Source: Paenibacillus macquariensis (lineage in GTDB: Bacteria > Bacillota > Bacilli > Paenibacillales > Paenibacillaceae). From it: a stretch of 64,000 bases of DNA. Location: contig NZ_FTNK01000014.1 in NCBI RefSeq assembly GCF_900156375.1, positions 1 to 64,000 on the forward strand, read 5' to 3'. Every line of letters begins with the position of its first letter. The first letter of the stretch is position 1. Under the pieces are notes generated by a model. That model was not told the origin of the DNA, did no database searches, and was given only the letters and a program-made list of their open reading frames with translations. This document shows positions 50,235 to 59,189 of this stretch, one piece after another. Position numbers and translations under genes: made by a program.

Positions 50235-51545
50235 CTACTGTACTTCCTCCTCGGACGGTTCCAATCCTGCTAACACTACCTCTAGCTCCTTAAGCATCTC
50301 CTGTATGTCCCTATCTTCAATGACCAGAGGAGGTTGAAATGCCAATACATTACGATGTACCCCATTCTTCCCGATTAGGAAACCTTGTTCCTTCATTTCC
50401 TCAAGTACTCGATCCACTAAGATAGCTCCAACATCAGGATTAGATGCCATTAGCTCCACGCCAATCATTAATCCCTTACCACGAACTTCAGAGATCATTG
50501 TTCCATACCTGTTCATGAGCTGTTCTAGTCCTTGCTTGAGGATATGACCAAGCTCATCAGAACGCTCAACTAATCTCCCTTCACGGATGTACGCAAGAAC
50601 TGCCATCCCCGTAACGGAAGAAACAGGATTCCCGCCGAATGTCGAAGCTGATGGCCGATTTAAAGATGCTGCAATATGATTTGTAGTTGCAAATGCCCCA
50701 ATAGGAACGCCATTCCCTAGCGCCTTCGCCATAGAAATGATATCAGGTACGACGTCGAAATGTTCGATAGCAAACATCCGACCCGTCCGTCCAAACCCCG
50801 TCTGAATTTCATCAGCGATCATAAGCACCCCATACGCTTCCAGACGTGTTTTCACTTCCTGTAAATACCCATCTGGCGGTACGATGATGCCCCCATTGCC
50901 TTGGATAGGCTCAATGATCAAAGCTGCAATGGTATGTCCTTGTTCCTCAAGTACCTTATCAAGTGCCTTAAGGGAATCTTGTGCTGCCTCTTCAGGAGCA
51001 ACTCCTGTACGAAAGGGGCGTGGAATGAAGTACACCTCTTCCTCTAAAAAGGGATCTGTACGCCACATGGACAACCCTGTCACACTCATCGTTAGGTTAC
51101 TTCGACCATGCAGTCCTTGTTCAAGAGCGATAAAGCCTTTACGCCCCGTGTGCATTCTTGCTAATAGAAGTGCTCCTTCATTAGCTTCAGTACCACTGTT
51201 AACAAAAAACGTCCGTCGTAATGCTCCAGGCAATAGCTCAGCAAGCCGTTCTGCCAAGTCTACAACTGGCTGTGTTAAATATATCGCAGTCGTGTGCTGT
51301 AGCTTCCCAAGCTGACTGATCGTCGCACCCGTGATGGCAGGATTACAATGTCCACAGGCTACAACAGAGACACCTGCAAAAAAGTCCGTATATTCCTTTC
51401 CTTGCTCATCGTAAAGATATTGCATTGACCCTTTCACGATCTGAGGTGGGTTCTGATAGAAATGCTGAGTACAGGGATAAAAGTATGATGCTCGCTTTGC
51501 CTTGATCCCTTCGGGTCCAATATAGTGTTCTGTCATCGATTTCAT
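50235..51545 (-). CDS. Class III PLP-dependent aminotransferase
   Basis: The 436-residue protein shows FFVNSGTEANEGALLLARMH (about residues 113-132), LIIEPIQGNGGI, DEIQTGFGRTGRMF and the PLP Lys in IISMAKALGNGVPIG (about 276-290). It resembles AGT2/acetylornithine-type enzymes; the amino acceptor cannot be decided. It starts 49 bases after the U32 gene and ends 19 bases before the UbiA gene, inside the EET operon. This is unexpected and suggests an amino group is added to a quinone precursor, or that it supplies a metabolite. Confidence 0.85.
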   Translation of the reverse strand: MKSMTEHYIGPEGIKAKRASYFYPCTQHFYQNPPQIVKGSMQYLYDEQGKEYTDFFAGVSVVACGHCNPAITGATISQLGKLQHTTAIYLTQPVVDLAERLAELLPGALRRTFFVNSGTEANEGALLLARMHTGRKGFIALEQGLHGRSNLTMSVTGLSMWRTDPFLEEEVYFIPRPFRTGVAPEEAAQDSLKALDKVLEEQGHTIAALIIEPIQGNGGIIVPPDGYLQEVKTRLEAYGVLMIADEIQTGFGRTGRMFAIEHFDVVPDIISMAKALGNGVPIGAFATTNHIAASLNRPSASTFGGNPVSSVTGMAVLAYIREGRLVERSDELGHILKQGLEQLMNRYGTMISEVRGKGLMIGVELMASNPDVGAILVDRVLEEMKEQGFLIGKNGVHRNVLAFQPPLVIEDRDIQEMLKELEVVLAGLEPSEEEVQ

Positions 51546-51594
51546 ATGGATTCTCCCTCTCGTCTGATATGCCAGTAGAATATCGTTGTATCAA

Positions 51595-53523
51595 TCAATT
51601 AAAATGCAATGAACCTAATGTATATCCGGCATACACGGGATCAAGCTGTTCAAACAGCTCGCCTGTAGAGGTTTGTTCCATAATGGCTGCCTTATAAGCG
51701 CAAATTATGGCACGTAACTGACTCACAGAGTAGGTGGCTCCCTCAATTCGAAAGTGAGACAATCCTGCCTCCGCTAATTCTTTCACCAAGGGAAGATAAC
51801 AGATTTCTTTGGCCATTGTCAGATGATTCCGACCATGTTGATCACGATATACCGGATTCTCGCCCTTATCTGTCATCAGCACTAGGATCGAATTATCGAC
51901 ATAATGATTATTTTCTTCTCCAACGGATTCTTGTACCTCCGTGTTTGCATAGAGATCATGTTCCATATACATAACCGTAGGGGATCCATGGACCACAGCT
52001 TCCAAAGGTAAGGTAGAGTGCTCAAGTAGTCCAGTAAAGTGATCTGCTGTCATCTCAGGTGATATCGTCAATCTCTGAATCCCTAGACCAGCATACATCT
52101 CAGCGCTTAAGTGATTATATATATTCAAGCTAGTATCGCCTACCATTGGATAACCCTTATCTGCAAATGCGTGAATAGCCCCACTATTAGTCACGACTAT
52201 ACCGTCAATTCCTAAACGTTCTCGAGAGAGTAATTCGCCATATTGTTCAAAATGGAGCTCCGTCATCATACGAGGCAACCCAAGATATAACTTGGTTGCA
52301 CCTTTGATGGCACTTAGTTCGATGATGTTCTTCTTCGTAAATGGTACATCTGGTAGATACACATCACCTGAAAGATATAGATGATCAATGCCTTCTTCTA
52401 TCGCCATACGAGCCTGTTCTATATTGTTCACGCGAACACTTAACTCTGGACGAGTAGATTGTTCTATGCGTTGTACTTGTGCCAGTCTCTCCTTTAGCTC
52501 GGCCACGCGTCCTATCGTCAATGAACGTTCAGCTGTTGGAGTACTAAATACTTTGCCTGTGCTATAGAACTTGCCGGTACCTTCGTACCTCCGATTCATA
52601 TTAGACAATCCCGGTTTACCGAAGGCATAGGCGGTGGAGAAATCCCGTTTACGATTCTCGTGTAACTTGTCACTATCCACTGTGCGATCAAATCCGATTG
52701 GGTCTTCAATATACCGATCAATGGCCTCCCCATAACTGTTGATCAATAACAAGATGAAGTTTACATCCCGCATCCGACCTTCGATTTTGAACGAACAAAT
52801 ACCTGACTCAATCAACTCTGGGATATTCTCGTACATATACATATCTTTCACAGCAAGCGGATAATCTGCTGGATAGATATTGCCGTCTTTCTTCACACGA
52901 TATTCCCAACGACAGGGCTTCATACACTTACCACGACTACCACTCATCCCGAACACGGCAGAACTGAAGTGACAGTTAGCCCCATGTGCTACACACATAT
53001 CTCCATGAATGAAATACTCTAGTTCCATGCCACTTTGGCTCCAAATATATCTCGCTGTTTGTAGATCCATTTCTCTTGATGTGACGACACGAGTCACACC
53101 AAGCTCTTGTAGCAATCGAACGGTTTCTAAATTGTGGACATTCATCATCACTGAGGCATGAACAAGGAGATTCAGTCCCATCTCTTGAATCAGCATCACT
53201 ACAGCATAGTCCTGCACAATCAGAGCATCGACATGTGCTCCTTCGAGAAAACGCAGGTAATCCTTGGCCTCTTCTACATCATCCTCACTGAGTAGGTTAT
53301 TCACCGTAACATATACTTTTTTATGTAATTCATGTGCTATCTCAGTCGCTTGAACAATCTCTTCTAATGAGAAGTTGTAGCCTTTGCGCATCATACGCAT
53401 ATTCAGACTCGGTCCACCCAAGTACACCGCATCACAAGGTGCTTGAATTACTTCCTTGAAAATATCAAACGTGCCAACCGGTGCAAGTAGTTCTATTTCT
53501 TTTCCATTAAAGAACCGTGCCAT
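51595..53523 (-). CDS. U32-family protein with Fe-S type Cys cluster
   Basis: About 642 residues. The U32 signature is visible: LLAPVGTFDIFKEVIQ, DAVYLGG, then EYFIHGDMCVAHGANC and RGKCMKPCRWEY (Cys 177, 184, 200, 204 from the preferred start), and SFKIEGRMRD. UbiU/UbiV, RlhA and TrhP in this family bind 4Fe-4S and hydroxylate without oxygen. A C-terminal part of about 300 residues resembles a second U32-like half. The start is placed at ATG 53523; ATG 53541 is possible. Its operon position between EcfT and the aminotransferase/UbiA genes suggests quinone modification. Confidence 0.85.
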   Translation of the reverse strand: MARFFNGKEIELLAPVGTFDIFKEVIQAPCDAVYLGGPSLNMRMMRKGYNFSLEEIVQATEIAHELHKKVYVTVNNLLSEDDVEEAKDYLRFLEGAHVDALIVQDYAVVMLIQEMGLNLLVHASVMMNVHNLETVRLLQELGVTRVVTSREMDLQTARYIWSQSGMELEYFIHGDMCVAHGANCHFSSAVFGMSGSRGKCMKPCRWEYRVKKDGNIYPADYPLAVKDMYMYENIPELIESGICSFKIEGRMRDVNFILLLINSYGEAIDRYIEDPIGFDRTVDSDKLHENRKRDFSTAYAFGKPGLSNMNRRYEGTGKFYSTGKVFSTPTAERSLTIGRVAELKERLAQVQRIEQSTRPELSVRVNNIEQARMAIEEGIDHLYLSGDVYLPDVPFTKKNIIELSAIKGATKLYLGLPRMMTELHFEQYGELLSRERLGIDGIVVTNSGAIHAFADKGYPMVGDTSLNIYNHLSAEMYAGLGIQRLTISPEMTADHFTGLLEHSTLPLEAVVHGSPTVMYMEHDLYANTEVQESVGEENNHYVDNSILVLMTDKGENPVYRDQHGRNHLTMAKEICYLPLVKELAEAGLSHFRIEGATYSVSQLRAIICAYKAAIMEQTSTGELFEQLDPVYAGYTLGSLHFN

Positions 53524-53556
53524 AACAATCGCCCCCACCATGAAGTAGTTAACTCT

Positions 53557-54387
53557 TTACAACGTCCACAACTCTCCAGTTCCATAACCCGACATCCACA
53601 CCATTGCAATGAGCATGATAATGAAGAAACCTATAAATATTGTATCTCGACTTCTCCATACCAGACTGTGATACTTTGTACGTGGTTCTCCCATACGGAA
53701 TCCACGAGATTCCATAGAATGAACCAGATCTTCGGCCCTTCTGAATGCACCTACCGTCACAGGAACCAGTAGTGAAACAAGCATTTTCCCTTTCTCTTTC
53801 CAGGGAAGTTCTCTTACGTCTGCCCCGCGAGATGCTTGTGCCTTGAGTATAATCTGGGCTTCCTCCAGAATCGACGGAATAAACCGAAGCGCAATGCTGA
53901 CCATTAAGGTGAAGCGATCAGGTGATACTCGTATAACCTTTAATGGCTTCAGCACGCCCTCTAACCCTTGGTTAAGACGACCCGGTGTCGTCGTGAAGGT
54001 TAGAATCGCTGTAAAGGAAACTAGGAATACCATTCGTAACACAGAGAATAATCCTAATTTGAACCCTTCAACATATAGATTCCATGAACCAATACTCAGA
54101 AGTATCGCCCCGTTCTTATCGACTACCTTTATACACTGAACAATAAATATGAATAACATTAATACCCATAATGGCTTAGCAGCCCTAATGAAATATTTAA
54201 TATGAATACGAGTTAATGCGATAATAGCTAAGGAGAACACGACAACACAAGCCATCTCTAACCATGTGTTGGACAAAATGATTATCACAACATACAACAT
54301 CATCGCTATCATCTTTGCACGAGGATCAATACTGTGCACCCAGGAGCCTGTATCGATCGTTCGGCCGATTAGCAATTTCTCGCTCAT
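53557..54387 (-). CDS. ECF transporter membrane subunit EcfT, FmnA-like
   Basis: The start is placed at ATG 54387 (GGGAAGAGGG upstream). About 276 residues with five to six helices and the EcfT coupling segments ILEEAQIILKAQASRGADVR (about residue 175) and EDLVHSMESRGFRMGEPRT, each with the Ala-Arg-Gly type motif. Listeria EET uses an EcfT-like protein, FmnA, with RibU to export flavin. The stop codon is followed by U32 after 15 bases. Confidence 0.8.
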   Translation of the reverse strand: MSEKLLIGRTIDTGSWVHSIDPRAKMIAMMLYVVIIILSNTWLEMACVVVFSLAIIALTRIHIKYFIRAAKPLWVLMLFIFIVQCIKVVDKNGAILLSIGSWNLYVEGFKLGLFSVLRMVFLVSFTAILTFTTTPGRLNQGLEGVLKPLKVIRVSPDRFTLMVSIALRFIPSILEEAQIILKAQASRGADVRELPWKEKGKMLVSLLVPVTVGAFRRAEDLVHSMESRGFRMGEPRTKYHSLVWRSRDTIFIGFFIIMLIAMVWMSGYGTGELWTL

Positions 54388-54404
54388 CTCGATCCCTCTT
54401 CCCT

Positions 54405-55271
54405 TCAAACGTCCTCCGCGCTAACCAATTCTGCAATCCGCTTAGACATCGCCTCTGCACTCAAGCAAGGATCTTCTCCACTTAATCCGAATTTCTCGGA
54501 TATCGCTCGCCAATAGCGTATAGACTGCGGAATGACAATACCGTAAGATTCCATTTGATCAGCTTGTTCGATCAAGGCTTTCACCGTCCCTTGAAATACA
54601 GTTCTACCTTCGTGCAGAATAACCCACTGATTTGCAAAAGGAAGTAACTCATCCATGCGATGTGTCACAATAATGACCGTCCTTCCTTCTTCCCGACATA
54701 GTCGATGTAACAATTGAATTAATTCCGCTCTACTTACGGGATCAAGCGTCGCTGTTGGTTCATCGAGCACTACTATTTCAGGGTCCATCGCTAACACAGA
54801 AGCAATAGCTACCTTACGCATTTGTCCACCACTCAGTTGAAATGGATTACGTGAAAGTAGGCTTTCATCCAACCCCATTTTCTCCATCGCTTTGCGCGCT
54901 CGTTCTTTGGCTTCATCCACGCTACAACCGAAATTTATTGGACCGAAGCATAAGTCCTTCTCAACTGTATCTTCAAATAATTGCTGTTCAGGAAATTGAA
55001 AGACCAGCCCTACTCTTTTGCGCAATTGATGAAGCTTAGGTGCCTTTTCTCCGCCTCTCAGCGTAATATCAAGCACCTGTACAGTCCCTGAGGTGGGTTT
55101 CAGTATCCCATTGAACATCTGGAGTAGTGTAGACTTGCCCGAACCTGTGGCTCCAGCAATACCTGCCAATATGCCTGATTCCAAATGTAAATTGACTCCT
55201 TGTAGGGCCGCTTGGCTCCACATGCTGTTGGCATCGTACTCATAATTTACTTTCTCAAATGTAATGGCCAT
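54405..55271 (-). CDS. ECF transporter ATPase (second)
   Basis: The start is placed at ATG 55271 with GGAGG upstream. Walker A GATGSGKSTLLQMF (about residues 36-49 from the preferred start), signature LSGGQMRKVAIAS and Walker B IVVLDEPTATLDP. It overlaps the end of the first ATPase gene by about 25 bases and the EcfT frame by a few bases. Normal Bacilli have an ecfA1A2T set in the ribosomal-protein region; this is a separate, EET-linked set. Confidence 0.85.
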   Translation of the reverse strand: MAITFEKVNYEYDANSMWSQAALQGVNLHLESGILAGIAGATGSGKSTLLQMFNGILKPTSGTVQVLDITLRGGEKAPKLHQLRKRVGLVFQFPEQQLFEDTVEKDLCFGPINFGCSVDEAKERARKAMEKMGLDESLLSRNPFQLSGGQMRKVAIASVLAMDPEIVVLDEPTATLDPVSRAELIQLLHRLCREEGRTVIIVTHRMDELLPFANQWVILHEGRTVFQGTVKALIEQADQMESYGIVIPQSIRYWRAISEKFGLSGEDPCLSAEAMSKRIAELVSAEDV

Positions 55272-56164
55272 AGTGCCTCCATAAGTTCCTTTTCGCAATT
55301 GGGAATCGAAATATCCAAGCCGTACCTGTGCAACTCCCTCGTAAGTTGAAAGGCGAAGGGTGCGATGACATGACTCATCTCAAGAATTTTCTCATCCTGA
55401 AATAGTTCAGTTGGTGTTCGGTCGGCAATCAGTTTACCTTCGTGCAATACGAGCACTCGCTCAGATGCAGCTATCTCTTGTGCATCATGGGTTATCGAGA
55501 TAATGGTGTACCTGCCACTCTTATGCATATCCGACAGAATATTCAACAGTTCATTTCGTGTCTTCTCATCCAACATGGATGATGCTTCATCAAAGATAAC
55601 TACCTCAGGCTCCATACTTAGAATGGACGCAATGGCTACACGTTGCTTTTGACCTCCCGACAGCTCGCTTGGATGCTTGTATAGTAGATCCGTGATGCCT
55701 AGCCTCGCCGCATAAGACTTGACTCTCTCCTCCATCACTTCTATAGAAAGACATTGGCCCTCAAGACCAAATACAATATCCTCTTCTACTGTAGCTCCAA
55801 TAAATTGATTGTCTGGATTCTGAAACACCATACCTATCGTCTGCCGGATCTTTCCTATCGTATCTGATTGTAATTCTAAGCCCTTCACCTTAATGGAACC
55901 CTCACCTTTGGGAAGGAGAGCATTCATGAGCTTCACAAGGGTTGATTTGCCACAACCATTTGCTCCGACAAGTGTCACCCATTGCCCTTGTGGAATGCTG
56001 AGAGTAATATCATCGATAACCGGTAGGTCTTTGCCGTATCCATAACTTACCCCGACAAGTTCAATAGTTGGAGAATATGGACTTGGCATCACATTAGGAT
56101 TTCTTACTGTCTCTTCCACTACATTCGTCGTACCATGAGGTCCTTTCAAGTCACGTTGCTTCAT
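55247..56164 (-). CDS. ECF transporter ATPase (first)
   Basis: The 305-residue protein has Walker A VGANGCGKSTLVKLM (about residues 66-80), the Q-loop FQNPDNQF, signature LSGGQKQRVAIAS and Walker B VVIFDEASSMLDE. The FQNPDNQF sequence is typical of ECF ATPases. It precedes the second ATPase by overlap, and follows eetB after 15 bases. Confidence 0.88.
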   Translation of the reverse strand: MKQRDLKGPHGTTNVVEETVRNPNVMPSPYSPTIELVGVSYGYGKDLPVIDDITLSIPQGQWVTLVGANGCGKSTLVKLMNALLPKGEGSIKVKGLELQSDTIGKIRQTIGMVFQNPDNQFIGATVEEDIVFGLEGQCLSIEVMEERVKSYAARLGITDLLYKHPSELSGGQKQRVAIASILSMEPEVVIFDEASSMLDEKTRNELLNILSDMHKSGRYTIISITHDAQEIAASERVLVLHEGKLIADRTPTELFQDEKILEMSHVIAPFAFQLTRELHRYGLDISIPNCEKELMEALWPLHLRK

Positions 56165-56179
56165 GTCTTCACCCTCTTC

Positions 56180-56731
56180 CTATCGGTTAATCTGAAATTC
56201 CTCAAACAAAGATAGCTTAGTTAAAGACGGCACTAGATATTTGACAGCTATACCAACCAGAATTCCTGTTACCAAACCCGTTATCAACAGCAGGGGCATA
56301 TAATAGTAAATATTCGAACTTTGGAAGACGATAGATGCTGCTGTAATTTGTCCGAAGTTATGTCCCACACCACCTACAATACTTACACCAATCAGACTGA
56401 CTTGATTACGTCCCAATTTCATAACCAAGAACATCACAACAAAACTAAACAACGATCCAAAAAGGCTAAACAACATGCTTGAGAAGGTTCCGAATATAAA
56501 GGCCGTAATAATCGTCTTTAGTATGACTAACATCAGTGCATCTCGACCTCGTAAGAAGTATAAGCAGGTCAGAATCATGATATTGGCTAGCCCTAGTTTG
56601 GCACCTGGTATTTGCAAATTCACAGGAATAATAGATTCTACAATACTTAGAACGACAGCTACTGCAGCAAAGATCGCGATAATAACAGTTCTCTTCAACA
56701 TTTGGGTCGATTCTTCAGTTGATAACGGCAT
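56180..56731 (-). CDS. eetB: EetB-like Gx-transporter membrane protein
   Basis: The start is placed at ATG 56731, with GGAG nine bases upstream inside eetA; ATG 56740 is possible. About 183 residues with five or six helices and the pattern IPGAKLGLANIMILTCLYFL (about residues 41-60) and GGVGHNFGQITAASIVF. It resembles the Gx-transporter (formerly heptaprenyl synthase component I) family, to which Listeria EetB belongs. Its role in EET is genetically linked but mechanistically open. Confidence 0.82.
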   Translation of the reverse strand: MPLSTEESTQMLKRTVIIAIFAAVAVVLSIVESIIPVNLQIPGAKLGLANIMILTCLYFLRGRDALMLVILKTIITAFIFGTFSSMLFSLFGSLFSFVVMFLVMKLGRNQVSLIGVSIVGGVGHNFGQITAASIVFQSSNIYYYMPLLLITGLVTGILVGIAVKYLVPSLTKLSLFEEFQINR

Positions 56732-57107
56732 CCAGCTCATCTCCTACATCTTGTACTCCGTTTATTTCAACCATCACGCGATGGGGCAAACAAATAATGC
56801 TCTGTTTCGATTTCTTAATAAATCCAAAAGTGAGGCATACTTTATCCGGACAATCTGTATCGTACATTTCAACACCATAATCATGTACCTTTACAACATT
56901 CGTCCCTCGTTCCGATTTAATTTCGATAATTTGTTCCTCTTTGGTTAACTCGACGGTCTTATACAACTTACCATTTAGAGTAATGTCAGCCGTAAGCAGT
57001 TTATTGTGATTGTTTTCACTTTCATCTCCAGGCAACCATCTAGGAACCAAGAAGAATAACGCCACAGCAGCAATGATAACAATGATTAGTAGGTCTCCGC
57101 GTTTCAT
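56715..57107 (-). CDS. eetA: EetA-like NusG domain II membrane protein
   Basis: The 130-residue protein has an N-terminal membrane anchor (LLIIVIIAAVALFFLVPRWL) and a NusG domain II with Cys motifs, TDCPDKVCLTFGFIKKSK and IICLPHRVMVEI. These features define EetA of Listeria. ATG 57107 follows AAGGGAG. It overlaps eetB and heads the eight-gene minus-strand operon. Confidence 0.88.
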   Translation of the reverse strand: MKRGDLLIIVIIAAVALFFLVPRWLPGDESENNHNKLLTADITLNGKLYKTVELTKEEQIIEIKSERGTNVVKVHDYGVEMYDTDCPDKVCLTFGFIKKSKQSIICLPHRVMVEINGVQDVGDELDAVIN

Positions 57108-57152
57108 GGATAACTCCCTTATATTTTAATTATCTAAATCTTAGATGCTTTA

Positions 57153-57158
57153 AGTATA
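57153..57158 (-). promoter_or_regulatory. -10 box of the eetA operon
   Basis: On the minus strand TATACT at 57153-57158 with a poor -35 (TATTTA), as expected for an activator-dependent promoter. Transcription would start near 57146. Confidence 0.5.
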
Positions 57159-57180
57159 CCTAGCTTGTGGAATTGCTAAA

Positions 57181-57196
57181 TATGACATATATCATA
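57181..57196 (-). promoter_or_regulatory. FNR-like palindrome upstream of eetA
   Basis: TATGA-CATATA-TCATA, one step from the TGTGA-N6-TCACA consensus in each half. Centre 42.5 bases before the predicted start at 57146, matching class II spacing. It mirrors the perfect site upstream of pplA. Confidence 0.45.
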
Positions 57197-57310
57197 TCTT
57201 TACTTACAATTTTAAATATAATTTATGGCGTACTGATGATATTTAAATACCCGTCCTCGTGTGTCATCTATCTCAACCTACCCTGAAAATCAATATGTTG
57301 CGTAAATAGG

Positions 57311-57665
57311 TTGATATCAGAATTTATATGTGTTATACTATGAAAAGTGTTAAAATTTAATCCCCTAAGCGTTCCTCGCAAGAAGAATAACCCTTCACCT
57401 AATGAAGTTGAAATTTCTATTTTGTTAAAACCCAAATTGAGTAGATTTTTGAAGACGTTTCTGATTCACACTGGCGCGGTCATTGGAGCCGTAAGGACAA
57501 AAGAGAGGTAGGGCTTTTGTTGTGTTGGAAGTCAATTATTCTGTAACACCAATGCTAAAGGGACCGACTGTAGCCGAAACATCATGGCTAACGGGATTAA
57601 ATATATAGCTTGTCATGCTGCAAGCTCAAGCTAAAGCACCCTGAATCCACATTCCGGGTGCTTTT
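57311..57665 (+). ncRNA. Candidate structured RNA with own promoter and terminator
   Basis: A promoter TTGATA (57311-57316), 17-base spacer, TATACT (57334-57339) and a terminator AAAGCACCC...GGGTGCTTTT (57633-57665) delimit a transcript of about 320 nt without a long ORF. Inside are ACAAAAG/CTTTTGT, GTGTT/AACAC, GGTC/GACC and TAGCC/GGCTA stems, suggesting a multi-stem fold. It resembles no RNA family I can name. A 28-codon frame from GTG 57524 (MLEVNYSVTPMLKGPTVAET) has no close ribosome site but could be a peptide. Confidence 0.45.
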
Positions 57666-57810
57666 CAAATGATACGAACTATTTCTCACGAGAAAGGGAT
57701 GTGCCCTCCTTATTACCTAAGGAAGACACATCCCTTTCTCGCTTATTTCTCTACCGTTCACAACTAGCACACCTATCACATATCCTACTATAAAAGGAGT
57801 GATTAGCCCT

Positions 57811-58149
57811 ATGCCAAATAATCGAATCATTGTAGATCTCTCAGATCGAAATTTATATTTACTCGACGGTGATCGTGTCATTAGATCCTTTCCCGTAGGG
57901 ATCGGAAAGATGTTAACAAGGACTCCTGCCGGTGAATACACGATTATTAACAAACAGCTGAATCCAGGTGGCCCATTTGGGGTGTTATGGATGGGTCTAT
58001 CCAAACCCCACTATGGTATTCATGGCACGGATGACCCTGATTCTATTGGGAGAGAAGTATCCCACGGATGTATTCGAATGTACAACAGTGACGTCCTTGA
58101 TCTTTCTCCGCTAGCCCCTATAAATACACGTGTAACGATCCGCCCTTGA
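57811..58149 (+). CDS. Small YkuD-type L,D-transpeptidase
   Basis: The start is placed at ATG 57811 with AAAGGAG eleven bases upstream. The 112-residue protein is a bare YkuD domain: RIIVDLSDRNLYLLDGDRVI at the N-terminus and the catalytic GIHGTDDPDS...VSHGCIRMYN, where Cys is the nucleophile. No signal peptide is visible, as in other short spore-former YkuD proteins. It forms peptidoglycan cross-links. A convergent terminator is not obvious. Confidence 0.9.
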   Translation: MPNNRIIVDLSDRNLYLLDGDRVIRSFPVGIGKMLTRTPAGEYTIINKQLNPGGPFGVLWMGLSKPHYGIHGTDDPDSIGREVSHGCIRMYNSDVLDLSPLAPINTRVTIRP

Positions 58150-58154
58150 ATAAC

Positions 58155-59045
58155 TTATCGGACAGCTCCACTCACAATTTTGAGCACAGAAATACGGTTA
58201 AGCTTGGACTTCCCTGATACGATAGCATCTAATGTTCCCGTCGCAAGTGCAAGAGGGATCTTGCAGAAATTATAAATGGGATCTAACTGAATACGACTCG
58301 TATACGATTCAGCAATCTTCAAATTCTGACGTGCATAATCCAACATTTCCTCAAAGCTCCATCCTGGCGGATGAAAATTCACACCACGCTCTGAGTCCTC
58401 TGAACGATTACTAATAATATTGACAAGCTGTAATCCTCGTCCAAATGCGACACTTTGATCCTTGTTAACATCATTTTCTCCGTACAACGTCCATAAATCA
58501 GACAGCATAATCCCAACTAGACCCGCTACATAATAGGTGTAATCATCTAAATCTTCTTTATTCTGAATGTTCCAATTCTTTATCGCCCACTCCGCCATTC
58601 CATGTGCCATGGTCGCAGTATAACGACATATCAGTTCTTTTGTTTGTTGTGGTGCCAACTTGATCCAATCTGTCATTCGAAGACTAACTTCGGGGAGTTC
58701 CTTCACATAAGGTGCAAATAAGGACGTGAAATCTTCTTCTGTATACGTCTGATTCAATAATATAGAAATCGATTGTAACAGAGAAATCTTATCTTCCTTA
58801 GGAAGCGTCTCGTGATCTTCGATCTCATCAATAGCTCTCATACTTAAGTACCCTGCTGTAACAGCTTCTCGGAGCCCGGGTCCTAGATGGCTAATTGGAA
58901 TAATAAATGTTCGACTAGTCTGTGCTAATACTTTCGTAGCATCTTTTAGCAATGCAGCATTCCCTTGCACAAATCCACTTCCTCTCACACCGTTACAGTT
59001 TCTTTTTTCACTCTTAGTATATGATTTATTCATCATACAATACAT
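58155..59045 (-). CDS. Squalene/phytoene synthase family protein
   Basis: About 270-296 residues with the head-to-head prenyl synthase fold. The first Asp motif is intact, RAIDEIEDH (D73, D77). The second motif is NIISNRSED, with Asn213 where Asp is usual. The start is uncertain; GTG 58970 with GAGG upstream is an alternative to 59045. It may make a C30 or other terpenoid, but loss of one Asp may alter or remove activity. No other carotenoid or hopanoid gene is nearby. Confidence 0.75.
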   Translation of the reverse strand: MYCMMNKSYTKSEKRNCNGVRGSGFVQGNAALLKDATKVLAQTSRTFIIPISHLGPGLREAVTAGYLSMRAIDEIEDHETLPKEDKISLLQSISILLNQTYTEEDFTSLFAPYVKELPEVSLRMTDWIKLAPQQTKELICRYTATMAHGMAEWAIKNWNIQNKEDLDDYTYYVAGLVGIMLSDLWTLYGENDVNKDQSVAFGRGLQLVNIISNRSEDSERGVNFHPPGWSFEEMLDYARQNLKIAESYTSRIQLDPIYNFCKIPLALATGTLDAIVSGKSKLNRISVLKIVSGAVR

Positions 59046-59189
59046 TTACCCCAGATGCACATGACGATTACCTCATTAATTACTCTAATCGATCCTTATC
59101 AACATCTTACGATACAAATATCATGTATTCCATAAAACAAGCATATATATGAGACAGGTTGTTAGGGATTTATTTAGGGAGCTGTGTAT

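Noticed and set aside
57346..57632. SAM, cobalamin, T-box or lysine riboswitch
   Set aside because: Short matches such as GAGAGGTAG or GCGCGGTC occur, but the order and the conserved cores of those families are missing.
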